Positions 22,946-35,830 of a stretch of DNA of 64,000 nucleotides are shown here, piece after piece (positions within the stretch are counted from its first letter, which is position 1; each line of letters starts with the position of its first letter). A model generated the notes under the pieces. It worked only from the letters and a program-made list of their open reading frames with translations, was not told the origin of the DNA and searched no databases. Position numbers and translations under genes: made by a program. This stretch comes from Protopterus annectens (taxonomy: Eukaryota > Chordata > Ceratodontiformes > Protopteridae), in assembly GCF_019279795.1 (NCBI RefSeq), contig NC_056745.1:503623694-503687693 (forward strand). The letters run 5' to 3'.

Positions 22946-23574
22946 AAATACAATAAACTTGTCAGTTGTTTCCATAACTGAATGTTGCAGATATAAAAAG
23001 ATGGAAGCTCAAGAGTGTGTGTTGGTGGGGGGAGGGGGTAAGGTAAGATACGTGTGGGCTAAGACTTTCAGATACACTGAACATTTCAGTATTAGGGAGT
23101 GGCCATGTGTATGTGAGTGTTTGCAGGTAAGTGTTAGAGTAAAGGCTGCTATTCCATGTGTTGTGTATCTGAGTGTCTTGTGTGATGATAATGTTACCAA
23201 AGAGAGATTCGAAAGCAAGGTGTAGGTTTGGGGTTTTAGGCAGGGCCAGGGTTAGTGTTAGCATGAATTAGTAAGGTGGTGGTGGGTGAAGCATTAAATC
23301 TCTAACAAGCACTTACTTTACCCATACACACTTGATTTTCCCTTTCTCGACATTTTCGACAACCAGTGATGACAAAACGTAAAGGTCCCTTGCCCATCCT
23401 TACCAATACCTCTTATCCTGTCCAGGGACACTGCACATTACTGATCTTTCTGATGCACAGTAAATCCATCAGTATGGTGTTGAAGATGCCTAGTATGCCA
23501 GACACAGGTCACCTCCTAGCAGTCTGTGGGATACCAAGTATAGTTTCAGGGCTTTGAGTTTGTCTATGTAGACG

Positions 23575-23700
23575 TATTTATTGACTGATTGATTGATTAA
23601 TTGATTGACATTTGTTTACTGGGAAAGTCCGAATGGGCACAGGGTCCCTTTTTCAGTGGAGGCTGACGGAGAAAAGCTCCAAGGTATCACATTTAATACA
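23575..23700 (-). mobile_element. LINE B 3' end stub, inverted
   Basis: 'tttgtttactgggaaagtcc', 'ctttttcagtggaggctgac' and 'gagaaaagctccaa' are the reverse complement of the LINE B 3' signature. They are preceded by (gatt)n-like units from the element tail. The adjoining 23700-24125 may be more LINE B 3' UTR but is not certain. Confidence 0.72.
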
Positions 23701-24128
23701 ATCAATATTTACAATACCAGTTTTTATAATGCAATTTCAGTGAATATACAGCATAATAGTTATTATAACAAAATTTGTATTGATATTCACAAACATTAAA
23801 TTTACAGGCCTTGTACTGAGACTTTACAGATAGAAGACTGAGGTATAAGACAGACAGGAGTTATTTAAGAAGTATGGTAGATTGAGGTATTTGAGGAAAA
23901 AAGCAAGTTTGCATGTTAACAGAGAAGTAGTGATGAAATAGTAGTTTGGTTGTGCTAATTAGAAGTACGTATAGTAGTTTAAGAAGTACAATAAAGTAGG
24001 GTATTAGAAGGGTATAGGTAGGTTTAGTGATTTAGTGCTTTAAAAGGAGGTATAAGAAAGGTGATGGACGGTGTTAGAGAGTTATGTATAACATACATGT
24101 ATTTATGTAGGTATGTGTCTTAGGATGT

Positions 24129-24262
24129 GGGAGGATGACATAATGGTTAAGGTGTTTACCTGAAAAGACACAAGGTGCAGGGTTTGATTCTCACATGGGG
24201 TAATTTGCTAGACTTAAAATGGCCCAAAAGGGCAGTTAACCTAGTACTAATCTATGAACTTT
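24129..24262 (+). mobile_element. tRNA-derived SINE with LINE A-type tail, copy 2
   Basis: Head 'gacataatggttaaggtgtttacc', B box 'gggtttgattctc', tail 'gctagacttaaaatggccc', 'gggcagttaacctagtac', 'ctatgaac'. Same architecture as the copies at 22242 and 59166. Confidence 0.83.
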
Positions 24263-26420
24263 ATATTTATTGCAGAGAAATTTATAAAAAAAATCTATAA
24301 AACTATGCAGTATAAAAAGTTGTGTTTTAAAAAAGGGCAGTTTATAGTTGTAGGGTAATTTGTGAAGAAAATTAAGTAAAAGTCCATCGACAAGTGTCAG
24401 TTTTCCTATTTTGGATGCCATGATCTGAGGCACCATTTCAGCATTCTAAATCTAAAGGACAAACCTTAACTTCCTCTATGTCTTCAAAAAACTATATTTT
24501 AACAACACAAGCAACAATAGTACAGAGTTCTGCTATAGCTGGTTGATTACTGATTCATTTTTTCTTTAAAAAATGAAAGAAAGAAGGAAGTCTGCACACC
24601 ATACTGATTACATCACAGAAGCGCAGTTTTACAGGCTTGTTTTTGCTACACCTTGATTATTGGTGGACTGTGGAAACACCCTCAGCATTCAATAGTCTCA
24701 AACGATACAGTGGAAAGTACTACATTAACAAGATTAGTTATCTGCTATGATGGGAGGGGCATACTGTTTCTACAAAACAAATGGAGTAGTTATCTGGAAT
24801 ATAGATTTAGTATAATTATGACATTATCAGCATTTCAGTCCTGTTTTTTAGCAAGCAGAAAAGAAGGGTAACTTTAATGTATATACACATATATAGACAC
24901 GGCAGATTTTCAGATTGGAACAAAAATAGTTTATTAACTACTATAGAGTTTAGAAAGTGTTTTATTATTACTGCTTATAGTTACATAACAGAAGTCCTGC
25001 ACAGAGCAGGTAAACAAAGTACAATGTCAGAAGTTAACTGGAACAACTTTTTTTTTTTTTTTTTTTTAATTTTTTAATCAGACGTATCTTCTTACCTTCA
25101 AAGAATTGTTGTAGGGCCTCATTTTCTCCCAAAACTTCCATGGAGCACTGTGTTACTAGGGTGTTCCTGACATGCACCAGCTCAGATAGACCACCACGGC
25201 AACAGTAAAGTGATAAAACAAGGAAGTTAACTGTCACTCACTTGATACACATGACAACACAGAAGCAGCTTTCTTTTAATATCAGCAGGTTAGCTCTCAG
25301 AAAGTCTTCCTGTTACCTTGCAGGTGCTAGAAAGTTTACCTTTGCCCAGATAGGGAGTTTCAGATGAGCTAATCTGGGTAGTTATTGACTGTCACATAAG
25401 GCTGTTCCTGTTTTCCACCTTGTTGGATTCATGGTGAACCTGTGATGTGTCCTTTTACAGGATAAGGACCATTCAGATATAAACCACAACACCAGAAGTC
25501 CTTAATCCAAAGAATAAATTAGGTATGTTACGCTGAAGCTTTTGAAATGAAACCACAAGTAGTTGTCTTCCTCTTTACTGTTCCTTCTGGACCTTTGTCC
25601 CCAGTACCTGATCCAGCATCAGATTACAAATACCTGTATCAATTTAAGCATGCTCCACCCTGTGACATCACTAAAGCAGCATATCATAGATTAGCACTAA
25701 CTAGACCATCTTCTGGTTTTGTTAGTTAAAAAAAGTTAACAGCTGCCTTGGAAACGTGTATGCATTTTAAACAGATAACATACAATTTCAGACACTAGCA
25801 AAGAGAAGCTAACACTACATGATTCTACTCACCAGGGCATACAGTTTTACTGTAGCTACCACACTTCTGACATAATGTGTCATTTTGACAACAGTTCTGC
25901 TTCAACGTCTTTGTACAGTTGGTTGATCAAACACTAGGGGCACTAGGAATTTTGGAAAGTTACTCAAGATTGTTTTAATGCATAAGCAAAACTTGAATAA
26001 ATATTTCCTAGTAGACAGGCCATTTAAACAAATAAATATCTATAGAATCACATTACAGTACGATAACTGCATATTCCTTCAGATTTAGAGCTGGAAGCTA
26101 TACTGTTTGTGGGGCACTTCTCTACCTTATATGTTAATAACTGAATGCATGCGATGCCATGGTAATCTGCATACATGATATAGGCCCAAATGGTGCAGCA
26201 AAATGGATTTAATGTCACCACACTGTGTAAGTCCTATTTTTTCGTGGTTACTCTGAAGAGAATAATTTATTTTAAAAAAATAAAGAATGACTTAGCTTCA
26301 AAGTAAGTACTTTGATTAAGTTGTTCAGTGTAGTGGTTTCCTGATTGCCTAATATAAGATGTGTACATTATTACATAATATGGTTTGCCCAATGGGCCAT
26401 GGCAATTTTTGGGGGCTGTT
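24263..26420. other. No gene seen; short poly-T at 25048-25068
   Basis: AT-rich sequence with a run of about 20 T but no SINE or LINE body attached to it that I can recognise. Confidence 0.45.
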
Positions 26421-27512
26421 ATTTATTTATTTCTTTATTTTATTTTACATTTGTTGACAGGGTGTGTCCGACTGAGCTAAAAGAGCCCTTTTTCAGCGGA
26501 GGCCCGGGGAGAAAAGCTCTATATTATACACACAATTATCCAATAACAAAGCAATTTAAAACACATGAGATAATACATAATGCATACAAAACAAAAGGAA
26601 GATTTTAGCAGTATTGTGCTATGAAAAAAGATATATATGCTTAGGAATTTATGTAATGTATGAGGAGTTCTTATATAGTCTAACTGTTATGTAGTACATG
26701 AACTATCAGTTTCTCAAAAGGCATTAGCAGAAAAAGGATAGGAAGATAGTTTAGGGATAGTTAGTGGAAAAAGACAGAGGGTGATTATGAGAGGGAAAAG
26801 TAAGGAGAAGGATGAAGATGGTCATTTGTTAAAGAGATATATTCATCGGTGGTGAGAAGAGTGACAAATCCAGTGTCCTTTAAAGTACTCTTTGGTGGCT
26901 GATTTAAATTGTTTAGGATGTGTAAGGGTTCTGATTTCAAGTGGGAGTTTGTTCCATGCAATAGAAGGGTGGTAACTATATATGTTGCACCCAGATTTGG
27001 TCTTGGGTTTATAGATATGTAATAGATCTTGGGTAGAGCTCCAGAGATGTCTAGTCGGAGAATAGTGGGAGATGAGGGAGGATAGAGCTGGACAGTAGGA
27101 GGGTTAAAATAGGATAGAGTGGATGATTTGGGGCTGAGATAGGAGAAGCAGGCGAGGTAGTTCAAGCCAATTTAGGTATTTTAGGGAGAGACAGTGATGG
27201 GATTTGTAAGTTTGTTGGGCTGCGACACTAGCTACCTTGTTGTAAGTAGACTCTAGTTTTGTAAGTATAGAGGAGTTGAGATTTGTGAGAATTTGGGAGC
27301 AGTACATTAGGCTGGGTAGGAGGTAAGCATGAGTGAGAGTAGTCCTAGCTTCAGTGGTGAAAAATGTTTTATTTCTGTACAGAAGCCATAGTTTCTGGTG
27401 TTTTTTCTGATACAATTATTTACATGTAGGTCAAATTTTAGTCGATCGTCAATGGTAACGCTGAGGAGTTTCATGCTGGATTCCACTTTGATAGGAATAT
27501 TATTTAGAGACA

Positions 27513-28430
27513 TTATGGAGAAGGTGGATTTGATGCGGTTAACAGTTTTGTGGAGGAAGAGTAACAGTTTATTTTTTTAGGGTTGAGGATGAGCTGGTTA
27601 TTGGAGAGCCAAATTTCAACTGAGTTAAAGGATGTCTGGGTAGTTGATAAGAGTTCAGAGGGAGAGTTGGCAGCGGTGATGACCGTAGAGTCATCAACAT
27701 ACTGGACTAGGGAAGACTGTGGGCAAGAAGTATAGAGTAGACTAGTGAAGATATTAAAAAGTAGTGGCCTAAGAATTGCTCCTTGGGGGACACCCATTCT
27801 TACTGGAAGGGGAAAGGATAGTGCAGAGTGCCATCTCACTGACTGCAGTCTGTCAGTGAGACAGCTGGAGAACCATGCAACTGTATCAGAGGTGAAGTTG
27901 AGGTGAGACAGTTTGTCCAGCAAAAGAGAGTGAGAGACAGTGTCGAAAGCCTTTGAGAAGTCTAAGAATAGACTAGAGATAAGTTTATGGTCATCTCTGG
28001 CTAGAAAAATTGAGTTGAGGAAAGATAGTAGAGCAGCTGTAGTGCAATGCTTAGGTTGGAAACCATGCTGAGTGGGAGTGAGCGGATTTTCCTGTATTAG
28101 ATATTGCATAACTTGTTTGTGTATACATTTCTCCAAGAGTTTTGAGAGAGGGGAAAGGATAGAAATAGGTCTGAAATTGGAGATATCTGAGGAGTTACCT
28201 CCTTTGTGAATAGGTAGTGTGTAGAATTGATTTCGTATAGAAGGAACTTTATACTCTGAGATGGTGCGATTGATTAGGATAGATACAGGTAGAGCAAGAC
28301 AGTGAGCTGCTATCTGGGGAAAATATGAGGGGATATTATCAGCTGATACACAGCATGGTTTTAACTTGGAGAGTAGAATTTTGATGTAGCTGGTAGGTAC
28401 AGGTTTAAGGGAAAAAAATGTTTGCAGCAT
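27513..28430 (-). pseudogene. LINE B copy 2 reverse transcriptase core, long open frame
   Basis: Open for 305 codons: CCVSADNIPSYFPQ (26-39), NFRPISIL (85-92), LTPTQHGF (117-124), LFLDFSKAFD (154-163, block A), GVPQGAIL (213-220, with R in place of the usual G next) and YVDD (244-247, the catalytic Asp pair). It ends in a stop shortly after NPKK. The C-terminal region continues in other frames (27513-26785). The catalytic core looks intact, but the protein as a whole is broken. Confidence 0.88.
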
Positions 28431-28815
28431 TAGTACTTAGAGTAGGTTCAGAGGAGTTTGGAGGATTAGTATTAGAGGATTCAGGGTTAAAGTTAAATAG
28501 TTTAGATATGGATTCTATTAAATAGGTGTTGAAGGTATCAGCTGTTTCTTCAGGTGTCTTGTGAGGCCATGGATTAGGGAAGAAGGATTACCAGGGTGTA
28601 ATATTTGGTTTATCGCGTTCCAGAAATTTTTAGGATCGGATTTTAATGCTGTTGGGGGGGGGGTATAACAGAAGACTTTTTTGTCTGATTTCTGAGTTCT
28701 TTATATCTTTGTAAATCGACAGGGAGCTTAGATTGCACCCATTTTTTCCAAGCCCTGTCTCTGGTTTTCATGAGGGTGCGAGTAGTTTTGGATAGCCATG
28801 GAGATATGTTAGCTT

Positions 28816-29640
28816 TTATACATACTTTCTGGAGTGAGCTAGCGAGTTTAAAATGCTAAGAAAAGTTGAGTTGAAGGCTTGGACTGCTTCATCAAGTGGG
28901 AGGTGGGTGAGGAAATTCCAGTTTACTCTAGAGAGGAGGGTTTTAAATGTTTTATATGTTTCAGGGTGAAAGCTAGATAGTTTGCGACAGGTAATATATC
29001 TGTGTGGTTTAGAGAAATGGGAAGTATATCTGAACACTTTTATTGGTGAGTGATCACTCAAGGTGTTTGGAAGTGTTTCTGGGTTATGGTATTTGGATGG
29101 ATTTGAGACAAGTATCCAGTCTATAAGGGTGGTAGGTCCGTGTGAGTTATTAGTATGGGTTGGTTGAGAGATTAGTTGTGTAAAGCCATATAGATTAATG
29201 TGATGTGGAGAGTTAGGATTACAGAGGGTTAGCCAGTTAATATTTACATCCCCAAGGAGGATGGTTTCATTGGAACGTGGTGAGAAAGGTAACAGAGAAC
29301 GTTTTCCAGCAGGGGAATGTTGTCCTGTAGTGGAATGCAGATGCTACTAGTGTGATGGTAGTATAGTCATTGAGTTTAAGGTTAGTGGCTAGTAATTCTG
29401 CAGGTAGAAGTAATGGGATTGGTTACATAGGATGAGAGAGAGGGAAGTTATTGGAGTAAACAATGGCAACTCTACCTCCTTTTTTGTTTAGACGATCTAG
29501 GCAAAGTATATTGTATCCAGGGGGGAGAATATCTTTATCTAGGTTTTGGGGTTTAAACAAGTTTCCGTTAGGGCAATAACATCTGGGGTGTGGTTAGATA
29601 TCCATGTATGAAGTTGGCTTACTTTGTTAAGAATGTTTCA
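28816..29640 (-). pseudogene. LINE B copy 2 APE endonuclease remnant
   Basis: Through several frameshifts the minus strand reads LNKVSQLHTWISNHTPD, VIALTETCLNP (catalytic Glu), a GYNILCLDR segment, NKKGGRVAIVYSNN, ILLGDVNINWLTL (catalytic Asp/Asn) and LIDWILVSNPSKY. The largest open piece (29061-28816) then begins with SDHSPIKVF (Asp-His). This is the standard APE-type LINE endonuclease order. Confidence 0.82.
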
Positions 29641-29807
29641 GGTACTGATTGAGTAAAAGTGTTTTATGTTTTAGGCTATTCCTTTCCATGCATCATAGAG
29701 TTCTTTACAACAATGTAGACAATGAAAAAGTGAAATAAAACTTGTAAATAAATATATAAAAACACAGGCGAAGTGTCTAAATTCTCTGTAGTTTTTATCA
29801 TTATTAC

Positions 29808-29812
<5 letters not shown>

Positions 29813-29841
<29 letters not shown>
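29813..29841. repeat. (TTA)n trinucleotide microsatellite
   Basis: About ten uninterrupted TTA/ATT units. Confidence 0.93.
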
Positions 29842-29844
<3 letters not shown>

Positions 29845-30959
29845 TGTTGCACACACAGCTCACAGTCTGAAAAGCAGGCAATGCTTGTTTCTGTAATGTA
29901 ATGAGTTATGAAACTGAAGTTCTGTTGTTAGAAAAAGGACACCTGTGCTCAGTTGGACTTTAATAAATAAATAAGTTGGCAAACAGGTACAAGAAAAAGG
30001 TTTTGAAACTCATATTTTTATTTAATTTTATTTATTTACTTGATAACTGGGTAAGTAGACTGGTCAGTTTGATCTTTTTCAGCCATGACACCAACTCAAA
30101 AGTGCAGTTTCACTTGCAGTGCTGGTGACAGTCATGAGTATTTACACCCTACTAGGCAACAAGGGTTAAGACAGTGCAGACTGGCATCAAAGAGCAATAT
30201 CTACAATGTATATACAAACTAGGGATATACACAAGTTACTCATGCCCTTCTTTTGTAACAACAATTGCTGTGAAATTGGCATTAGCCCCTGCAGAGAAAG
30301 TGGACTCATTGTCTCTGAAGAATCTGCTCTTATTTTGCTTGGAAATATGTTCTTCTAGTATTTTTATTGAATCCCGTTAGCCTTTGCTGGTTACAGATAT
30401 TAAGATGGTAGGCAATTCTAGGGGACAGTTCCAATTATTGTGAAGGTTGTTCACCAAATGATAGTCAGAATGGAAGTCTTTGCAGTAATGCAATATCATT
30501 AGTGCTGCTTCATAGGCACTAGTTAGGCTGTTTGGGGAGGGCAGTAAAGTTAGTTAAACATTTTGAATAAACTTAGCATAAGAGTTGCTCAGCTGGTTAC
30601 TAGTGCACTCATTTTACTTTAATTAGGATTTCATAGTGATGACTGTAATTATTTGCTAGAAAAGCAAACTGACATATCCTGTTGAATGTACCTGTAGGAT
30701 GTATGCATTATCACTTCAATGTTGTGTAACTACTGGGAGACGGTATTCAAGTTTTGGCTAATGACACTCTAGAAGCTGGGCAAAGTAAATTAGTCTGTAG
30801 CATTGCTTTAGTTGGCGCAAAGATTTATGTATAATTGTTTCTGTGTATGCTTTAAATTATAAGTGGTGTGCACTATTTTCCCAAAGTATTTTTGGTGGAA
30901 ATTGTGTGGAGTAACCTTGTTCATAGGATCACAGACTGAAAGGAGTTACATGCTGTTTA
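29842..30959. other. No gene seen; weak dispersed-repeat copy near 30630
   Basis: AT-rich. Bases 30630-30690 (gatgactgtaattatttgctagaaaagcaaactgac) resemble the dispersed repeat at 16945. Nothing else is recognised. Confidence 0.45.
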
Positions 30960-32340
30960 ACCTCTGAGGAGTAGAAAATATCATAATAGCTTATTTATTT
31001 GGGTTTACCATAAATTTGCTGCTCAAAGTTAGCCCGAAATTTGTCCCTAAGGTCGTTGTACATTGATCAAAATTCAGTAAAAGAATGTCATCACCATATA
31101 GAGGATGATTATGTTTAACTGTGGCAGCTCTATACTAAGGTCATTGTCAGAGTGTGAAAACAGCAGTGAGCCCAGTACAGACCTCTGGGGTACACATCAG
31201 TGAAAGGTACCAGTGTCTGACGATAACAATTCACCGCAAACCTGAAAAGTCCTGCCTGTCAAATAGCTATTTAACTAGGAGATAGTTTCAGTGATAAAGT
31301 TTATATTTTTTAGTTTGCTTTGTAGTAGATTGGGGTTTACTGTTTCCAAAGGCTGCTTCCCTACAAATACACTGACAGTGAGGAAATTATTATACATATT
31401 ACTGTAAATTTTAGTTTCTGAATTTAGACATGTCAAACTGCAAATGGTTCCCCCAGAAAATCCATCTCATGAATGTGTAAAAGGACAAATTTGGTGAAGT
31501 GTTTCCTCGTAGGGATTGCTGTGGTAAGACTTTGCTACTGGATTGATGGATCTGGTGTCTGATTGAAAATTGTATAATACTTTTTTCTAAGTAGATTTTG
31601 CAATCATTGAGAAGAAAAGGATTGGTTGTTGCCATGTGTGTATCACACTTTTTTTGTTAATTTAACTGGTGTATTTTTTTATTTCTTTCCAGAATTGTTT
31701 AATTGGAAGAGGCAAATACAGAGTGATTAATTTTAAGGTATGTTGATTTTGCAGCTTTTGTAGCTACTGTGTCTGCTTTCCTTAGATCTATATATGTCTG
31801 ATGTAGTCCTGTTTTGTTTCAGTTCTGTTTCCAGTTTTATCAAGCTTGATAATGTTGCCTCATTAATGCCTTTATTTCAGTAGTAATCCATGGGCATACT
31901 TGACCTCTTAGCTGAAAGTCTTTGGGAAAATGTTAACTTGATTTAACTCTAGCTGATCTATGAAATATGCATATGCATGGTCCAGATGAGTTGCTAGGAA
32001 TAAAGGTGTCCAGAACATGCTGGTTATGGTATAATGTTGGCTGAATTGTTTCTGAATCTGGCCCACCCATGAATAGATGTGGGTGGACATTCACAGTTTT
32101 GAAGGGCCATATGGAAATGATAGGACGATGATCATTTACACAGTTTTGAAGTATGTAAATATTATTACAAACGTAATGTTTCTTATTATCTTGCCTAATG
32201 TGGAGTCATTATTTATGTTAGAACTAGGCCTTGCAGGGCCATTGACTAGCTGATTAACACTATTAAGCTTTAGGTGTCTAGTCATTAGGAGGGATGTCAG
32301 CCCTGTTGCATTTATACTGACATTTCCAAACAATACAGTG
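30960..32340 (-). mobile_element. LINE C remnant (Jockey-superfamily LINE)
   Basis: The minus strand carries a decayed endonuclease and RT. Around 32330-32140 it reads LFGNVSINAT (cf. GDVN) and SVNQLVNGPAR (cf. the NL.QLV..PTR block). Near 31900 there is a PWITTEIKALM-like segment. At 31340-31260 an AFGTVNPNLLQSKL-like block A can be read across a frameshift. At 31195-31155 it reads VPQRSVLGSLLFS (block B), and at 31102-31088 YGDD (catalytic pair). Many stops and frameshifts; an old copy. Confidence 0.75.
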
Positions 32341-32344
32341 TTTT

Positions 32345-32590
32345 AGTAGATACTGTCCAGGATCTTATTCTTCACCTCTGGAACAAACTTCTTATCTATG
32401 TCAAACAGAGTAGCACCCTTGCCACCTTCAAGGTAAGCCTAGACATTGGATGGGCAGCCTCAAATTCTCTCCTAGTCTATCTCATCTATCTCGTATTGCT
32501 CTCCTTGAGGCTAGAAGGAAACTTTGAATGTACTTTTTTTTTGTCTAGGCTTAAAATGGTCTACAGACCAATTGCCTAGTACATTATATA
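32345..32590 (+). mobile_element. LINE A-related 3' end fragment
   Basis: The plus strand reads a LWNKLLIYVKQSSTLATFKVSLDIGWAAS-like end of a CR1 ORF2 (frames broken). About 130 bp later it has 'tctaggcttaaaatggtct' and 'ccaattgcctagtac', the LINE A/SINE tail block. It is an older or divergent LINE A subfamily, 5'-truncated. Confidence 0.7.
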
Positions 32591-32689
32591 GTATGTTAAA
32601 AAAATAAATGTCCCAGAAAGCTCTGAAGATACATTAACTGACCCACCCTGTATGCATGCAACTACCCTCATACTATATTCAACATATTT

Positions 32690-33528
32690 CTTTAAAATAT
32701 GTGCCATCCCAAACTGACTTTACTGATTCATTACCCAAAAAACTCAAATCAGATAAAGTTCCCTATGATCCTTTAAATCCCACTAAACAGTCCATCTACA
32801 AAGAATTTTTATAGAACTATGAAAAACAGCAATAATAAAGCTAAGGCAGAATTCTAGAAGACCCAGAAGGTATCATCACTACATAACCACAAACTTTTCT
32901 GGACCAACAAAAAGTAGTAGCTAAGCATGACATATTCAATATCTTTAGAAGCTCACAGAAACTTTGGAGGGCATTAAGCACAATATAATCAACTTTCCAA
33001 AAGCCAATGCCAATAAATTTACCATCAACACAACCACCTTAAATAACCTTTTATATGAGTTTCTAGAATGCCCACAGTTCTGTTTTAGAGTTATAACAGA
33101 TAACATATCAAAGAACACATTGACAAATGCCCGCTGTCTAATAGTACCTTCTATATAATTCACCTTTGCCTACTACACCTAGGAAGAGAATAGCTGCAAC
33201 ACATACACAAATCTTCAGTCTAAGTTTTACCACCAAATGTATTCTAAAGCTCTCTAAATTTATATCTTCTACCCCTCTCCCCAAAAGCAGCAAACCCAAA
33301 AGACCCAGAACATTTTAGGTCTATTGCTAACTTAGACCTTCTTGGAAAATATATCAACAAAGTGTATATATGCAAATAGTAGAATTTTTTCACTCGGTAT
33401 CACATCCTGTCTGACAGGTAGCATAAGTTTAGGCTACAATATAGCACAACAAGCGCCATTGTGTCCCTCACCAATGACATCTGAAGTAATCCTGAATAAG
33501 GAAAATTAAAAAGTGCTTTATCAATCTT

Positions 33529-33623
<95 letters not shown>

Positions 33624-34001
33624 GATCACAACCTGCTTATAGCAAAACTAGAAAGATGAAGATTCTCAACTTGAGGTTTGTGCTTGCAAATTACCTAGAA
33701 AACAGGGCATTCAAAATTAATGACAGAAATACCCTTGCTACTCTTACATCAAAATCAGGGATACATCAAGGTTCCGTACTAGTCCATTTGTTATTTTAAT
33801 TATACATCAATGAACTCCCATAAAACATTAAAAAATTAAACTGCATTCTTTATGCAAATGATACAGTATTAATAAAATATATTAAATGTAAAAATGATAT
33901 TGACAACATTTTGCAAGATTACTTTAAGTTAGCTTCAAATTGTTTTTTGAATAATAGTCTCACAGTCAACATCAAATCACCCACTATAATGATATTTGGA
34001 A
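32690..34001 (+). mobile_element. LINE D remnant, 5' part (interrupted)
   Basis: Decayed RT on the plus strand: a FRSIANLDLLGKYINKV-like NFRPI block (33325-33365), then a (GT)n array, then LLIAKLE, VLANYLENRAFKIND, SGIHQGSVL (33755-33781, block B with H for P) and LYANDTVL (33848-33868, catalytic motif with N for the first D). It stops at 'atgatatttgga', where a 1.2-kb insertion begins; the coding sequence resumes at 35220. Confidence 0.72.
33536..33621. repeat. (GT)n microsatellite inside LINE D
   Basis: About 43 GT units lying between RT blocks of the decayed LINE. Confidence 0.97.
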
Positions 34002-35219
34002 CTTTTAATGATGTTTTCAATGTAGGTTTCTTTAAATGACTATTGCAATTAACTGTTTATTTGTTTGGGTACTTACGTATTATCGCAACCAGATTCCGGA
34101 GTTGTCATAAATCGTAATGTTTTCGTGAACCAATGTATCTTAACCTAAAAAGGGGTCTGTAAACTGTTAAGTATTATTCTTTCACATTGTTTATGAGACA
34201 GGAAGAGAAGTAAAGTCCAAATTCGTCTTCCTGGGTTGCTTCCATTCCCATTTTGGGTTTGCGTTGTAGGCTGTACTGCACTGTAGACTTTTTTCTGATT
34301 ACTGTGAAAGAACGGGATATAGGTTTCATGGTCAATGGGCTTGTAGCAAAGACCTGATGTGTGGGTGTCTGCCACTGTTAAACGTGTGACATGTTGCTGT
34401 TATATTTATATGTTTGTTCAGCTTACTACTTTACTGTCTCTGAGCCTTTCCTGTTTTGGTGTATTTCTTCCCAATGTATGTAAAGAAATTGTTTATACCC
34501 ATTACTTGAATGGTTATACGTGTCAATGCTGCTTGTGATTTAGAGAGAGATGGGAGGGTGCAGGGCATACTTGAGTCCGTGCTTATGTCTGCTACTAGAG
34601 TCAGACAAACAAACCCAAGCAGCAGGACTGCATCTTCCATTAAAAACCATCCAGGGTCTGGAATATGATTTATTTAAACATCGAGTGAGGTTACTGTGCT
34701 GTAGGCTACCAGTTGTGTTTCTACAATTAGACCAAGTGTCATGAAGTGACAGTTGAATTGGTTTTGAATGTCATTTGGTAGTTAAAAGTGTAGCTACTTT
34801 GGCCAGCTTAAAATTCGTGATCATCATTTGAAAGACACATTACTCTCAATCTGTCTTAACTGGGGATGTTGAAGAGATCAGGACTGGTATGGAAAAATAA
34901 CGTGGCAAATTGTTAGTAAGGCTTTGGAATCTGGTTGTGATAATACATAAGTATCTTTGTTTGTTTAATTCATTCATTCATTAATTCATTAATAAAGTTG
35001 CATATATAAAGTGGGATAGCTCTAACAACCATTTAGTTCTGATGAAGTCCATATTTGTTTAACGGCAAAAGCACTTAACTGATTTGATTGAATTAACGCA
35101 AACTGTTAGGACTTGTTGGATACTTTAAAGGTTAGACTGATTCCTTTTGACTGCATTTGACTTCTGCATTTTGGAATTTTGTGGTCTAGATACACCACAT
35201 GATGTAATCCTAACATCTG
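34002..35219 (+). mobile_element. Insertion in LINE D with 11-bp target duplication, bearing a PLE-like ribozyme
   Basis: The sequence gatatttggaa occurs at 33991-34001 and 35220-35230. The LINE D frame reads IMIFG before the first copy and IFG... leading to KYIGLLLGN after the second, so the 1.2 kb between is an insertion. It has no coding frame. A decayed hammerhead motif at 35035-35080 has the same layout as the PLE tails. I therefore call it a PLE-derived or ribozyme-bearing non-autonomous element. Confidence 0.65.
35035..35080 (+). ncRNA. Hammerhead ribozyme-like motif, decayed
   Basis: Helix I agtt/aact is perfect (35035-35038 with 35077-35080) and CTGATGA (35039-35045) is intact. Helix II is poor. 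The GAAA is replaced by 'caaaa', so G12 is lost. Helix III reads AGCACT with a mismatch. Probably inactive; recognised mainly by position and by likeness to 58124. Confidence 0.45.
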
Positions 35220-35830
35220 GATATTTGGAATTTCCTAAGGGCTTGCTATCACTGATGCTTTAGATATGTCAGACCATAAAAAATAGCTAATCCCTATGGT
35301 TTCTCAGCAAAAATACATAGGTCTTCTTCTTGGCAACATTCCTTATACCACATGTTGACATGCAGAGTCAAAAAGTCCTAGCACAACTCAAAGTAGCTCA
35401 CAAGATTTCCCAATTCCTCACAACAGAAGTGAGGTTACCAATAGCTAAAGAAGGTTTATTACCTGGATTAGAATATTGACACCCCATTGCCCTCAATTTC
35501 ACATAAAACCTAAACACGCTCTAAAAACAGAAAACAAAAATACTTAGATATATGCATCTCAGCTCACAACATGACAACCACTGTCATCAACAAATCAAAA
35601 TGTCTGCTATTAAACAGTAGAGCTGCCTACCCATTAATCTTATTCAGTTTCAGAGAAGAAAATGTTACTTATTGTCCATCACTTAGTAAATTCTTACTCT
35701 TCAGAGATTCAAACTACTCTGAGAATTACCATAAAAACACTTAACTGATCATCTCTCTTTATACACTTATACACATGCTGCTACAGAAGAAGATGTTTCT
35801 AAACTTACCCTAATAAAAGCACACAAGAAA
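35220..35830 (+). mobile_element. LINE D remnant, 3' part
   Basis: Resumes after the insertion with IFG, then QKYIGLLLGNIP. Across frameshifts follow a CRVKKSLAQLKVAHKISQF-like stretch and LPIAKEGLLPGLEY (the 'RPILEYGCPVW'-like C-terminal block of Jockey-group LINEs), ending near AYPLILFSFREEN. No clear 3' tail. Confidence 0.65.

Larger units (their letters stand above)
26421..29670 (-). mobile_element. LINE B copy 2, near full-length ORF2
   Basis: On the minus strand it runs from the endonuclease start (about 29640, NKVSQLHTWI...DVIALTETCL) through endonuclease, RT (28430-27513) and C-terminus (27513-26785). The 3' UTR carries the inverted signature 'gctctttttcagc...gagaaaagctc' region at 26455-26525. 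This is the longest LINE B in the window. It is moderately decayed, with several frameshifts in the endonuclease. Confidence 0.9.
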
